A stretch of 64,000 bases of DNA, taken from positions 455,783 through 519,782 of the forward strand of contig JALGAQ010000010.1 in the NCBI GenBank assembly GCA_028829895.1. The letters run 5' to 3'. Each line of letters begins with the position of its first letter. The stretch's first letter is position 1. Positions 24,301 to 60,420 of this stretch are shown in pieces. This DNA comes from Sinotaia quadrata (Eukaryota > Mollusca > Gastropoda > Architaenioglossa > Viviparidae). Made by a program: the position numbers and the translations under genes. The notes beneath the pieces were generated by a model. It made no database searches, was not told where the DNA came from, and worked only from the letters and a program-made list of their open reading frames with translations.

Positions 24301-26396
24301 ACCACCCTTAGTGATGGATCACTGGCTTAAGTAAAATATCTGTTATTTCTAGCAATAGATAAGCTTCTAATTAGGATATTCAGACAGACATTATCTCCCC
24401 AAGTTCTGGAAGATAATGTATCTGCCATGCAAGGCCCAGTTACAAATTTACTGACAAGTTTTTAGAACTTTTTAAGTTTAAACATTTTTTCTTGTCTCTC
24501 CTGAAGTTACCACTATTAGCAATCAGACACTGCCATCCTGGTTAAAGCTAGTTATTAGAGAGGGGCACAGTTGGTTATTAGAGAGGGGCACAGCTGGTTA
24601 TTAGAGAGGGGCACAGCTGGTTATTAGAGAGGGGCACAGCTGGTTATTAGAGAGAAGCACAGCTGGTTATTAGAGAGAAGCACAACTGGTTATTAGAGAG
24701 AAGCACAGCTGATTATTAGAGAGGGGCACAGCTGGTTATTAGAGAGAAGCACAGATGGTTATTAGAGAGGGGCACAGCTGGTTATTAGAGAGGGGCACAG
24801 TATAAAAGCTTGTTGTTGGCACCTACCTTCTTTTATAGAGTCCATGGCATCAGAACCCTTTATCGAGCTGGCGTTTGTAGGACTCTGACCTGAAGGAAAT
24901 TATATCAGTTATGGGCCTTCTGACCTGTCGGTCGAGGAGCATTTGATCATACTGTCACTGTTTCCAGCTATGATTAGAAAGTTTTTCTCTAACTTTGATT
25001 CTTGTGCATACTTATGTAAATATTTATTTCATTTGGAAAATTCCCACCTCCCTATTTGTTATTCTCCTCATGCATGACTGTAAAGAGTTTTTCTTAGTAA
25101 AATAAGTATTATTTAACTACTTGATACTTGTAGTTATTGTTAGGTACAGGCTGAAACTGTATAAGACTTGTATCTATTGTTATAGGTAGAAGATGATTCT
25201 GTACAAGATTTGTATGTATTTTTATAGATATGGAATGCTGAAAGTCATGCTCACTACCTTTAAGCACAATCCTGAAGGCCACAATTTCTTCACAAAAAAA
25301 CTCAAGTATGTAATTGGTACACTTATTCTATTCTAGTCTCGTGATAAATACAAAGCTTTTTTCCCAGTTCATGCTATTGCTAATTTTTATCTTTTTCAAA
25401 CTGAACATTTCTTACACCTCATAAAAATGAAGAAAAAAGCCATGATGGATTTTTCATGAGTTATATCCTGTACCTCTGGCACTGAAAATAAATTTTGGTC
25501 TTTATAATTAAACTGACATTTATTTTTATATAATAATTTTTTTTCATTATGTACAATTTATTTTTATTAATGCCCTTATTATTATCATCTTTTCATAGTA
25601 TATTAAATTAACAATATTATTGCAGAGATTAAAAAGATTGTCATTTTATCATTAATTTTTTTTCAGCACTATTAAATTGTCATCACTATTAATAGTAAAA
25701 TTGTGACATGGTGTTATGACATTAAGATCTTTCAGTTTAAAGACTTAGTAAAGAGGGATTTTAGGTAACCATGCACGAGCTCAATCAACAGATTTAGGTT
25801 TTCCTAGAATATATATATATATTTATAATTACAAAGTCATAGTCTTGATGGATTTGCAATATAAGTGATGACTAGAAAGGTGTTTCTGCAAGATTTGTGA
25901 TATCACCAATGTACAAAGAGGATTGCACAACCACTCTTTTAAAAAGAAAATGAGCTCTACACAGATGTATCATGCAAACTTCACTATTTGTGGAGAAACT
26001 GGTGACTAAATCATAGCTCAGGGCATGTGGCAGTTTCATGCATTTGAGCTTTGGTTTTTATTATACTTTTAACACTATAAGTAATGTTATAAAAATTGCT
26101 CATTTACTGAAACTTAGCCAGGATTTTTAGAAATGTCAACATTGAAATATCTATTTTTAATATTATATATATATATCTATAGTGGATTCCTATTCACTTG
26201 GTCTTATGCAATGCTCTATATTCATAATTGCTCTAGATATGACATCGATGACACATCACCAGAGGCCTCTGTGTATGAAGATGACATCTCCTACATCATA
26301 TTAAGCAAAACGATACCACAGAAAACTGTCCCAGCACCCAGCACTCCCCGCAGCCTGACAGAGAGCAGTGCAGTGCAGACCACCATATCTACATAA
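15344..26396 (+). CDS. NAA40: N-alpha-acetyltransferase 40 (NatD), complete
   Basis: NAA40 transfers acetyl from acetyl-CoA to the alpha-amino group of histones H4 and H2A. Coding exons: 15344-15349, 17767-17811, 19069-19119, 21132-21184, 22744-22839, 23259-23417, 23631-23714, 25228-25305, 26237-26396. Together 732 nt, 243 residues plus stop (human 237). It starts [16 protein letters not shown], and is colinear with the human protein through the GNAT core: [13 protein letters not shown] (77-89), [13 protein letters not shown] (98-110), ILYCYEIQL (134-142), the acetyl-CoA loop RRKGLG (147-152) and FKHN (176-179). Catalytic-site residues Tyr85, Asp127, Tyr136, Tyr138, Glu139 and the C-terminal Tyr (210) are kept; Trp90 of the human enzyme is Leu. 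The tail after residue 215 is Pro/Ser/Thr-rich and not conserved. Transcribed toward ADSS, tail to tail. Confidence 0.96.
17767..17811 (+). CDS. NAA40: NAA40 coding exon 2
   Basis: Fifteen codons, phase 0 on both sides, acceptor CCCCAG after a T run, donor GTAAAA. Encodes the basic segment [15 protein letters not shown] that matches the Lys-rich N terminus of NAA40 family proteins. Confidence 0.92.
18220..18780. repeat. ~75-80 bp minisatellite, about 7 copies (NAA40 intron 2)
   Basis: Copies share CTGCTGTTTTTGTCACAAGT, then GACMTTGACATGTTCTSTGC and GATGACAAGATTTCATTTCT. The right-hand copies are shortened. Long frames remain open on both strands only because the unit lacks stops in some frames; no protein is implied. 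Confidence 0.88.
19069..19119 (+). CDS. NAA40: NAA40 coding exon 3
   Basis: Seventeen codons, phase 0, acceptor TCAAG, donor GTAAGT. Encodes [17 protein letters not shown], aligning with the N-terminal helix of human NAA40. Confidence 0.92.
19566..19884. repeat. Short-unit tandem repeat of TTGATTTCA / CACTTAACA words (NAA40 intron 3)
   Basis: Repeats of roughly 15 bp built from ATTTCACTTAACAYTATTG and ATTTATTTCAC in higher-order blocks, about 20 word copies. No coding frame. Confidence 0.88.
20799..20930 (+). repeat. Dispersed repeat R2, copy 1 (NAA40 intron 3)
   Basis: Similar to 57309-57456 on the same strand. Shared anchors: CCACCTGAGTT, AAAAATATCATYATAAGC, CCAAGGTWRGGTCACATT, AATTATTAA and AAATTTACTCYGC. 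No terminal repeats or open frame seen. Confidence 0.65.
21013..21088 (+). repeat. Duplicated segment, copy 1
   Basis: About 76 bp almost identical to 22021-22098, starting TGAGTTCTTAATCATGTAAC and ending GATAATTCAAATA. The copies flank NAA40 exon 4 about 1 kb apart, one in intron 3 and one in intron 4. Confidence 0.85.
21132..21184 (+). CDS. NAA40: NAA40 coding exon 4
   Basis: 53 nt, starting phase 0 and ending after two bases of Gly52. Encodes [18 protein letters not shown]; the DPL..F..F.KYDRNG pattern is conserved with vertebrate NAA40. Confidence 0.94.
21196..21368 (+). repeat. 86 bp tandem duplication just after NAA40 exon 4
   Basis: Two copies starting at 21196 and 21282, each TAATATTTCTTCTGWTCAGA followed by a C-rich GCCCAACCACCC stretch. 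Intron 4 of NAA40, beginning about 10 bp after the exon 4 donor. Confidence 0.9.
22021..22098 (+). repeat. Duplicated segment, copy 2
   Basis: Partner of 21013-21088; near-identical, differing mainly in T-run length. Confidence 0.85.
22620..22760 (+). repeat. 63 bp tandem duplication spanning the NAA40 exon 5 acceptor
   Basis: ACCTTTG recurs at 22628, 22691 and 22754, exactly 63 bp apart. The unit includes the intron end TATGTTGTCAG and the first bases of exon 5, so the 3' splice site is present twice (AG ends 22680 and 22743). Confidence 0.93.
22744..22839 (+). CDS. NAA40: NAA40 coding exon 5
   Basis: 96 nt from the second of two identical TTGTCAG acceptors to a GTAAGT donor at 22840. Encodes [20 protein letters not shown], then [11 protein letters not shown]. 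The start chosen gives an ungapped alignment to the human protein; use of the upstream twin acceptor (22680) would insert 21 residues in frame. Confidence 0.92.
22869..23080 (+). repeat. ~52 bp minisatellite, 4 copies (NAA40 intron 5)
   Basis: Each copy holds TTCTGTCCACAGCC then GTATAGGATTTCTAA, starting about 22870, 22921, 22973 and 23024. The words resemble 3' splice sites (CCACAG) but lie just after the exon 5 donor. Confidence 0.9.
23259..23417 (+). CDS. NAA40: NAA40 coding exon 6
   Basis: 159 nt, entered after two bases of Val84 and ending after two bases of Cys137. Encodes [37 protein letters not shown] and EILY of the GNAT core, including the Tyr85 and Asp127 active-site positions. 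Confidence 0.95.
23631..23714 (+). CDS. NAA40: NAA40 coding exon 7
   Basis: 84 nt, acceptor TTTTGTAG, donor GTAAGG. Encodes [17 protein letters not shown], then [10 protein letters not shown]; it carries Glu139 and the RRKGLG pyrophosphate-binding loop for acetyl-CoA. Confidence 0.96.
24550..24800 (+). repeat. 23 bp minisatellite, about 11 copies (NAA40 intron 7)
   Basis: Unit GGTTATTAGAGAGGGGCACA + GCT, with a variant carrying GAGAAGC in place of GAGGGGC. Very low divergence suggests recent expansion and likely length polymorphism. Confidence 0.95.
25228..25305 (+). CDS. NAA40: NAA40 coding exon 8
   Basis: 78 nt, acceptor TTTATAG, donor GTATGT. Encodes [20 protein letters not shown], then FTKKL, matching the KKVMLTVFKHN strand-helix of human NAA40. 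Confidence 0.94.
25740..26192 (+). repeat. Dispersed repeat R1, copy 2 (NAA40 intron 8)
   Basis: Partner of 13828-14329, same strand. It ends about 45 bp before the acceptor of NAA40 exon 9, so the repeat probably supplies part of the branch-point region of that intron. Confidence 0.7.
26237..26396 (+). CDS. NAA40: NAA40 terminal exon 9
   Basis: 160 nt ending in TAA at 26394-26396, acceptor CTCTAG. Encodes [20 protein letters not shown], then ILSK and a 29-residue Pro/Ser/Thr-rich tail. The human protein ends instead in a His/Cys-rich tail, so the tail is not conserved. Confidence 0.93.
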
Positions 26397-27019
26397 ATGG
26401 TTTCATTGAAAACAGTTTGGTTGCCTGATATGAACACTAAATACTATCATATAGTATCAATATCATAAGCTATTTTGTTTGTAGTGGTGTGTACATACTT
26501 TCTTCAATAGGCTAGTTATTATATATGTAGTTTCTTATAATCTAGTTGTTTAGAACTAGGAGGTATCCAACGCAGAAAGCAACTTATTTGTATGTTTTGT
26601 GTGCTGTGGTCTGTTTTATTCGTTGTGTGAAAAAATATTAAATATATTTTCTTAAGAATTTACTTGAAAAGCATGTTTGAAAAAAACTTTCTTAGAGTAG
26701 TGATTTAAAAAGTATTGTTACAAAATAATTAATGCCAGAGGTCCAGTATACAAGAAAGTTGTGGAATGTTTTTCAAATTATCTGCTGATTTTAAATTTTC
26801 ATAAGTTTTACTTAAAATTATATAGATGTAAATTGTATTTTATCAAGTAATATTTATTTACTTTTTTTTCTCATATAAACTGTCAAGAATTATTTTCAAC
26901 AATTTAAAAAAAAAATACTTAGACAAGAAAACTTTAATTGATATTTATTTATTGAAATTTATATTAATATTTCTCTTAAACAGAAAGCTTTAATGGCTGA
27001 GATAAAGGTGCAAGTTGGC

Positions 27020-27190
27020 CTTAGAAATTTATTCTCACTAAATCCTCACTCCATAGCTCAAATGTAGAACTTGGTGTCCATGAGATTCTTGAGCTATTCA
27101 AGTCATTAGAATTTATTCTCGCTAAATCTTCACTCCATAGCTCAAATGTAGAACTTGGTGGCCATGAGATTCTTGAACCATTCAAAGAAT
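27020..27190. repeat. ~85 bp tandem duplication in the NAA40 3' flank
   Basis: Two copies sharing TTTATTCTCRCTAAATCYTC and CTCAAATGTAGAACTTGGTG, offset about 85 bp. Confidence 0.9.
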
Positions 27191-27499
27191 TAAGTGCAAA
27201 TAAATTCACATTAGTAAGAATAACATTTACTTTTGTTACTTTATACTTTGCAGCCAAGATGCAACTTACCTATAGAAGCCAACTTAATGAAGAAATATTA
27301 AAGCATCCCATAAATAATTATTTTAACTAGTTTTAAAATTATATTCAGCATTGCACTGCATGAGTGGAGATAAAGTACTTTTGTGAAGTTTCTGAAAGGT
27401 CCAAATCACTCCTTTAGACTGGCCGGAATTTTGAAGTTTTAAGTGTTGCTGCATATATGTATATGTTAAATAAGGTGAAGATTTGTTTTAGAAAAAATA

Positions 27500-27528
27500 C
27501 TCTCTCTCTCTCTCTATATATATATATC
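27500..27528. repeat. (TC)n(TA)n microsatellite
   Basis: Compound tract like the one at 8062-8097. Confidence 0.9.
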
Positions 27529-28173
27529 AGATCTGCTCAAGCATACAACCTTCATTCAAAAAGCAATCAAGAAGAAAAAAAAAAGAAAATTTGTTTTTCT
27601 GATCTTATATTCATGTTTTATATACCTGGATAAAGACATGGATGATCTAAATCCAGAACAATTTGTCATAATCAAACAAGCAAAACAAAAAAGTAATCTA
27701 TTTTATTATACCTGTTAACTTTCCCAAGCTGCACACACACTCACACCCTTAATGAAGAAAACTAACTGCTTAGAATACCCCCTCATACATTTCTCCCACC
27801 GTGCATGTCTGTGTTCAGAACTCATCCTGGGGTGCTTGTATATCCTTACAAAAATATACATGAAATCACAAGTTTTACTTCTTTGGGGCACGTTTGAATC
27901 ATTCTATGTCCACATTCATTTAGATGGATGAAAAAAATTAACGAGCTTAACCTAATCAATTCATATTAACTGCTGAGTATCAATTAAATCCACTATAATG
28001 TTACCCATGCTTAGAGCAGACCAGCTGGTATAAAACGTTCATCAGAAATTCTCTCTTTTATAAAAGCCTGGCATTTGAAAGGTGAAAAATTAACTGGTAA
28101 AACAAAAATTATAAAGTGAAATTATAATAAGAAAAACTGTCAATTTTCAATGCTATTGATTTGATTTTAAATA

Positions 28174-28296
28174 TCACCAATGCCTCACAATTTCTTTGAC
28201 ATAATACAGGACTTCATTGAACAAGGACAAAGGGCTGTAATCTGCAAAGTCCAGGAAGAATAGAGGATTGTGCTTTGTTGCATATGATAGGTGCAT
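28174..28296 (-). other. Unassigned 40-codon open frame
   Basis: Reads MHLSYATKHNPLFFLDFADY, then SPLSLFNEVLYYVKEIVRHW and a TGA stop. Composition looks more protein-like than the surrounding AT-rich DNA. I do not recognise it. It may be a terminal exon, a transposon scrap or chance. It lies between the converging ends of NAA40 and ADSS. Confidence 0.2.
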
Positions 28297-30487
28297 ATTA
28301 CTATTTACAAAATTTCAAAGAAAATAAGGCCAATTTGGCTCTGCCCCCACTCAGATCTCTGAGAATTAATGTTTATGAATAATCCCCCCCCCCCCCCAAC
28401 AAAACCAAAACAAACAGAAAAATAGGGAAGGGAAAAAAAGAACAAAAGTTTCAACTCTAACCCAAAGCTTGCTCATATTGTACACACCTTTATAACTATT
28501 AATAATAAATAAATAATCTAACAAGAAGCTTGAACACACACCCACCATCAAATAAAAATCTTTTTAAAAAAAAGGTTTACCCCTTCCCTAACACACTCAA
28601 AACATTTATATGTAACAAAAATATTTGCTTTGAAACAAAAGTTCTTTTCCTAATGTTCATACTTTTAATGATACTTTGTGTGTAATGTGAGCAATATACA
28701 ATTAGACTGGTCACTAAGTTAATCTTGTTCACATGAAAACTTATGCATGCTATTCAGTACTGACAATGGCAAGCATAACCTAGATGTACATACTTAAAAC
28801 TTAATCTTCTTTCAAGCTCTTATTATAAATAAGGAGAAAACTGATAAAGATTCACTGTCAATAAAATATAAAAATTTGCAACCCACCTGGCTGCATTTTA
28901 ATAATTGCTTTAAGTGGACATAGAGATCATAGATTCATATTCAACAAAATCTAAGAACTATGACTTCATGTGAACAACGTAAGTTTGTTGCATTTTGCCC
29001 AAGAGAAATTCAAAACTTGCTATGACAGAAGTATTCTCCCCCAAGCTTTGTAGAGCATAAGCTATATTCTCTCCACATCAACCACGTCTGAGAAGAATCA
29101 GAAATTTAAAATATCATTTGATCCTTTCCAAATTAAAACAGATGATTGTATTTTAATACTAGTGTTGAAAGTGCTGTTAAGTCCAAAAATTATTAATTGA
29201 CACACATATGTAAGTTCAGCAGTTTTCACCAAAAACAACTAGAAATCTATAAACTCTTCCAAAATGTATGGGCTTCCTTCAAAAAGCAATATTATAGGGG
29301 AAAAAAGGAATCGAAAATAGGTGAAAATGGCAAGATTGACAATTAACATAAAACAATGCACACTAATAAAACCAGAAAACATAATTGTTTACATACATGA
29401 CTTTTTTCGGAACAAAAAACTACAGTATATCAAACAAGAAATTACAATTTTACAGGAGTGTTTCAAATGATAAATCAGAAAATGTGGAGAAATTCTTTTA
29501 CCAATGCAATAGTAGTTAAATCAATTATCTCTGCAATGACAGAAATATGCAACATAACTATAGTAATAAAAAAATTTTAAAAAACCTAAACAAAGAGATG
29601 AGATTTCTTATCGTAACAGAATTTACTCCAAAGTGAAAAATAAAAAAAACATAAAATAATTTTTTTCAGAGTTAAATGCCCCTACAAATGCAGTAAACCA
29701 TAATGGCCAAATACATTTAGCGGATATTGAAGTCTGAGCAACATAAAATAAAAGCGTATGCAGTTTTCTCAAACATTTCTATTCACATTAACAATTCTTA
29801 TGATCAAGAGGGTAAAGTGAAGACAAATCAATGACATATGCATGAGCAAAGAGCATTAAGAAAAAAAGATTGGAGAGAGTAGAGTTTGCTACGATGAGAG
29901 CGAGTTAAAAAGTTCACCGGTCCATATTTCATTAGTTTCTAATTTTTTACGACCATCAATCAATATAACAATCAAATAATGATTTAACAATAAAATCATA
30001 CAAATTGACAAAATAATTAAACAGTATTTTGTACACACTTATAATTAACTCAACATAGAAAAATTGTCCACTTTTATACCAAGCCTAAGATCACCCACAA
30101 ACTATTACTTTTTAAACATTAAACATTATTTCATACAACTACTCTATTTTTAAAAATTATATTTAATATTCCACAGCCTTCACCTCAGGATAAAAATTGT
30201 AAACAAAGGACCGCCATCTAAATATATTTAAGAAATTATGGCACCCACTTGATTCACGAATTGTTCTAATTAATCCTGATTCTGAGATGGATTTAGGTGG
30301 TAGTGATGCCTACTTGATGGAGAAAACCTCACTAGAGTCTGGAGAAGATATTATTTATCCAAATTTGATTGGGAAAGTAAAATGGAAAAAGGTTTGCTCA
30401 CTTCTTGTAAGCTAATTTTCTGTAGCATTCGTCAAAGGTCAATTTATATTAAGTTTTTATTCCCTGCAGTTAGTTTTTATATTATCA

Positions 30488-30615
30488 TTTGCAAAATTAC
30501 TTAAGTTTAATATTATAGATTTTTTCCTTGAAATTTTCACATGAAGTTCCAAAGTTTTTTTTTCCATTTCATAACAGTTGCTAAGGAGCTAGTGATGTTT
30601 TGTTTACCTGCTTGT
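30488..30615 (+). repeat. Dispersed repeat shared with 39267-39400
   Basis: Partner of the segment at 39267-39400. It lies between the possible N-terminal and the C-terminal pieces of the piggyBac transposase relic, so it may be internal sequence of the same element family. Confidence 0.65.
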
Positions 30616-30929
30616 ACTATTATTTAGTGTAAAGAAGTTTTCTTCATGACAGAGGTATGTTAGACCATTTCTTTTACCTGGTGTTTTCCTATTTTTAAAA
30701 GGAGATAGTTATAGATTAATAAGGTTTTTATAGTATTTATATTTTAGAATTTATGGTTATGATGATAAGGATGTGGGCATTTTTACCCCCTTTTCTGAAG
30801 ACCCACATAATAAACTTTGTAAAGTGAGAATGTTATATACATATATTAATTAATATGAAATATTAAAAAAACTGCTCCAGCCAAGTTTCAGTTGATGAAC
30901 ACATGGAGTGATACAAAACTATATTACTT

Positions 30930-31300
30930 ATGTCAAAAATTCATAGTGCTAATGGAGATGCTTATTATGCTAAGAAAGAACCACATGTAAAGCACCATTT
31001 TTTTAAGTACTATAATCAGTATATGGGAAGAGTGGATAAAAGTGAGAAATTAATAAATAAATGTTCTGAGAACAAATACTTACTGGAACATATTCCTCCA
31101 CCACCACCACCATTTTTTAAAAAAGATATTGCATGGATTAATGCTTCCATTTTATTTGAGACTGAAGGGGAAAAAATCCAGATACAGAACTGAAAAGACC
31201 AGGTAGACTGATATCAAACTATGCAAACTGAGAGAAAAATAAGTGTTAGGTGTACAGTTTGTGGCATTTGCTTATGCTTTCAGAAAAACTAAAACTTTCT
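30930..31300 (+). pseudogene. Decayed piggyBac-family transposase fragment
   Basis: An open stretch at 30930-31193 contains FFKYYNQYMGRVDKSEKLIN, which matches the signature near the end of the piggyBac DDE domain (D-Y-N-x-Y-M-G-G-V-D-x-S/A-D-x-L), then FFKKDIAWINASILFE matching the following helix. In another frame 31187-31230 reads ELKRPGRLISNYAN, and about 31240-31285 reads RCTVCGICLCFQKN, like the piggyBac C-terminal Cys-rich zone. Frame changes and the Gly-to-Arg change at the motif show it is not functional. An acidic piece at about 30265-30390 (NPDSEMDLGGSDA) may be the N terminus. No flanking TTAA-bounded ends could be assigned. Confidence 0.7.
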
Positions 31301-32267
31301 GCTTTTCATAAACATAGTCATAGTCACTCTATTAAGTTTGCATGGTTCACCATGATTGGACATTAATTTGTTCTATGAAAATTTTGAATATACAACATAT
31401 AATAAATATTATTTTTATCTTAAAATATCTTACTTTTACAAAAATAAACTCGCAATATTACTGGTACTAGTACTTAAAAATGTCAATTCATTATTTATTG
31501 TCAATTTTACCTGATATTTGGTATTCTGTTGCTGATATTATATTTTAATAATATAGCAATTCTTTTTCAATTACCCATCCTACTTTTTTTTAGTTTTTTG
31601 TCAAGATGTAAAATCTAGATTTTTGATGCCCCCCTTCCCGTTAATTTATTAAAATGTACTTATTTGTATTAAACACATTCAACTTACTTTAAAATGATAA
31701 ATAACAAGCATACGTACACTTTAGAACTAGGTAGAAATTTGTTCTAAATAATCCCTGCAACGAGCAAAATAAAAAAATCTTGTATCAGAAGAGTTAAATT
31801 AATTTTGACGCCTTTTTATTTTAAATTTTTAACAAATGAATTAGTAATATCCTAAAAATTGCCTTGACAGAAATTTTGAGAAGCCAACTGCAATTCATGC
31901 AGTGCACTTCTGGTGACATTTTGAAACAAAAGAATATTTTTCATTTTTCAAGGAACACAAGTCAGAATGTCAATCTATGATGAAAAATGCTGATTGCATT
32001 TCTTTGTACTTAAGCTAGACCAGACACCTGGCATGTTAACTGCATATTGAGATAATTCAATGTGACTGTAGCAGGGTGATTACAATTTTTTAAGTTCAAT
32101 TTTTGTAGAGAATACAAATTGAAATCAATTCACTTGAAAATTAAATTTTAAAAAAAATGTAACCAACTGCCAGTGATACATCATTACTTGACCTGTTCAT
32201 GGAGCATAAATTTAACAGTTTGTATGAGCTTGTGTGTATATATATAAACACCACTAAATCAAAAACT

Positions 32268-32273
32268 TTTATT
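32268..32273 (-). terminator. Possible ADSS polyadenylation signal (AATAAA)
   Basis: AATAAA on the - strand about 210 nt after the ADSS stop codon. It is the first such hexamer I see downstream, but the DNA is AT-rich, so chance occurrence is likely. Confidence 0.35.
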
Positions 32274-32480
32274 AAGATTAATAATAATGAAAAAAGCATC
32301 AACTAACTGCTTGGCGGACCTAATTCAATATGATTATGTACAAATATTCTTATGTCATGCTGGGAAAACTTGAAAACAAGTCTTTGTGCTTAAAATCATG
32401 CTATGACTTTTAGTTGCGTCTAGCCCAAATTGTCAATGGTTTCAAATACAGACTGTAGTTCTGCGTTTCAAATGCTGGAG

Positions 32481-58710
<26,230 letters not shown>

Positions 58711-58766
58711 TTTGCCACTGACAGCGTATTTTGGCGCGAGACATAATGTGACCTTAACACCATCAG

Positions 58767-58774
58767 TGACGTCA
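58767..58774. promoter_or_regulatory. Perfect cAMP response element (CRE) upstream of ADSS
   Basis: Palindromic TGACGTCA, 57 bp before the ADSS start codon, in the short interval between that codon and a hAT MITE. CREB/ATF factors bind this octamer in animals; a role here is inferred from position alone. No TATA box is evident. Confidence 0.5.
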
Positions 58775-58791
58775 ATGAGTCACACAATCTA

Positions 58792-59183
58792 CAGGGGTGC
58801 ACAAACCGCGGCCCGAGACAGGGCTCTATGCGGCCCCCGGAGGACTTTTGGATGTTACCATTATTACGAATATAAAGCACATTATTTCATTATTTATGTT
58901 GAAACAAATCAACCACAACTCCAACCCACGGATTACCGAGTTTGGAGTCCGCCTTTGCCGGCCATGTTTTCGCTACGGACGCACGCAGCAGAAAGGCATT
59001 TGCCCCTCCCTCTCCCCCCTCCCCAAGCACGAAAGCAAGCCGGAAGCCCCCCCCCCCCTACATGACCAACCAACCTAGTTGTGTGGGTTTTTTAATTTTT
59101 TATTGAGCCATCCATGTGGCGGCTCTCCACGCACTATCAATTGGAAATGTGTCCCTTTGGCCTAAAAAGTTTGTGCACCCCTG
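58792..59183. mobile_element. hAT-type MITE, 392 bp, in the ADSS promoter region
   Basis: Perfect 15 bp inverted ends: CAGGGGTGCACAAAC at 58792-58806 and GTTTGTGCACCCCTG at 59169-59183. The GGGGTGCACAAAC plus GCGGCCC stretch is typical of hAT short elements. It is much more GC-rich than its surroundings and contains a C13 run near 59047. A clear 8 bp target duplication is not visible; the right flank CTCTAAGT fits the nTCTAnnn preference. No coding capacity. Confidence 0.82.
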
Positions 59184-60160
59184 CTCTAAGTCTATGACAT
59201 TTTTAAAATTAAAAAAAAAAAAACCATCCTGGTTTGACAGCCTGGTTATCAATATATTAATTTTTTAACACTTAAAAGGACATTTTTTCAAGAAAAATGT
59301 ATTGCAAATCTGATAGTGACTTGCATGAGTGCACAAGACAGATGACCAGTGGGCGTTTCCGGCTTTTGTGCTGGGAAAAGGGAGGAGAGGGGGGATAGGG
59401 CCTGCTTGCTGGGTTCCGCAATATATAGTGAATTATATACCTGATTCTGACACTAATTACAGCTACTGATCGAGAGTCTAAAGTCATGTGCACCTGACAA
59501 GTACCGCACAGCTCAAAAGGAAGAAACATGTCAAAGACCTAAGACAAAGAAAGAAAGGCAGCTAATTTAAGTGCACAATTAACTTTCATGCAAAATATGA
59601 TTATAGAGTTTAGAAATATGCAAATATTGCACAATATGATTATCTGTTATCTGTGTAGATCGTTTATAAATGTTAACAATGTTAATATTTTTTTAATATG
59701 GCAGTGGAATAAATTTGTCACAAGTTGATACAAAGTTTGAAAGATTTCTTATTTCTTGTTTAAAAATATTAATAAAAGACATTAAGCAATTCATTAGTCT
59801 AACTCAGCATTCAAAATTGAATTAAAATTCAAAATTCTACAACATACGAAGAGGAAATAGTTTACAAGTTAATTATTTAATTAAAGTTATTGTGTAGGTT
59901 TCTTGGGATCACTCCACGTCTTTTTCTTCTTTTAAATAAAAGGGAAAAGAAGATAATGTAAAATGACTCTCTGGTTGTTTCCTGACAATGTGTTAAGAAG
60001 TCTGAATTGAAAATGAGAATTAACCTTATCATTCCAGTAGTCTTATCGTTTAAAAAAGGCTAGTCAAATTTGTCTGATTTTTAACAGTGAACATACTTTG
60101 AGCATTGACCCTGCTTCATAGTTAGTTTCATATTGACCATATTTCATAATTAGTTTCACA

Positions 60161-60420
60161 GAAAATATGCTTGATTGTAAAGAAGGCATTACTCTGCTGG
60201 TCTTACAGACAACATATCTTGGATGTAAACCTTATTTTTGCATTCAGCTTCACAGAAAATATGCTTGATTGTAAAGAAGGCATTACTATGCTGGTCTTAC
60301 AGACAACATATCTTGGATGTAAACCTTATTTTTACATTCAGCTTCACAGAAATATGCACAGCTGTAAGAAAGTCATTTCTGTGCTGGTATTCGTGAAGCA
60401 ACAACCTCTGCATGGTTGCC
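60161..60420. repeat. 94 bp tandem repeat, 2.7 copies
   Basis: Copies begin at 60161, 60255 and 60349 with GAAAATATGCTTGATTGTAA; the first two are almost identical (ATCTTGGATGTAAACCTTAT), the third is diverged and truncated. Confidence 0.92.

Larger units (their letters stand above)
26397..32480. other. Convergent 3' flanks of NAA40 and ADSS; no conserved gene recognised
   Basis: About 6.1 kb including both 3' UTRs. Contents I can name: an ~85 bp tandem duplication (27020-27190), a TC/TA microsatellite (27500-27528), a C14 tract (28384-28397), a 40-codon - strand open frame (28174-28296), a piggyBac transposase relic (30930-31300) with a possible upstream piece (30265-30390), and a possible ADSS polyadenylation hexamer at 32268-32273. 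The rest is AT-rich and without motifs I can identify. Confidence 0.6.
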
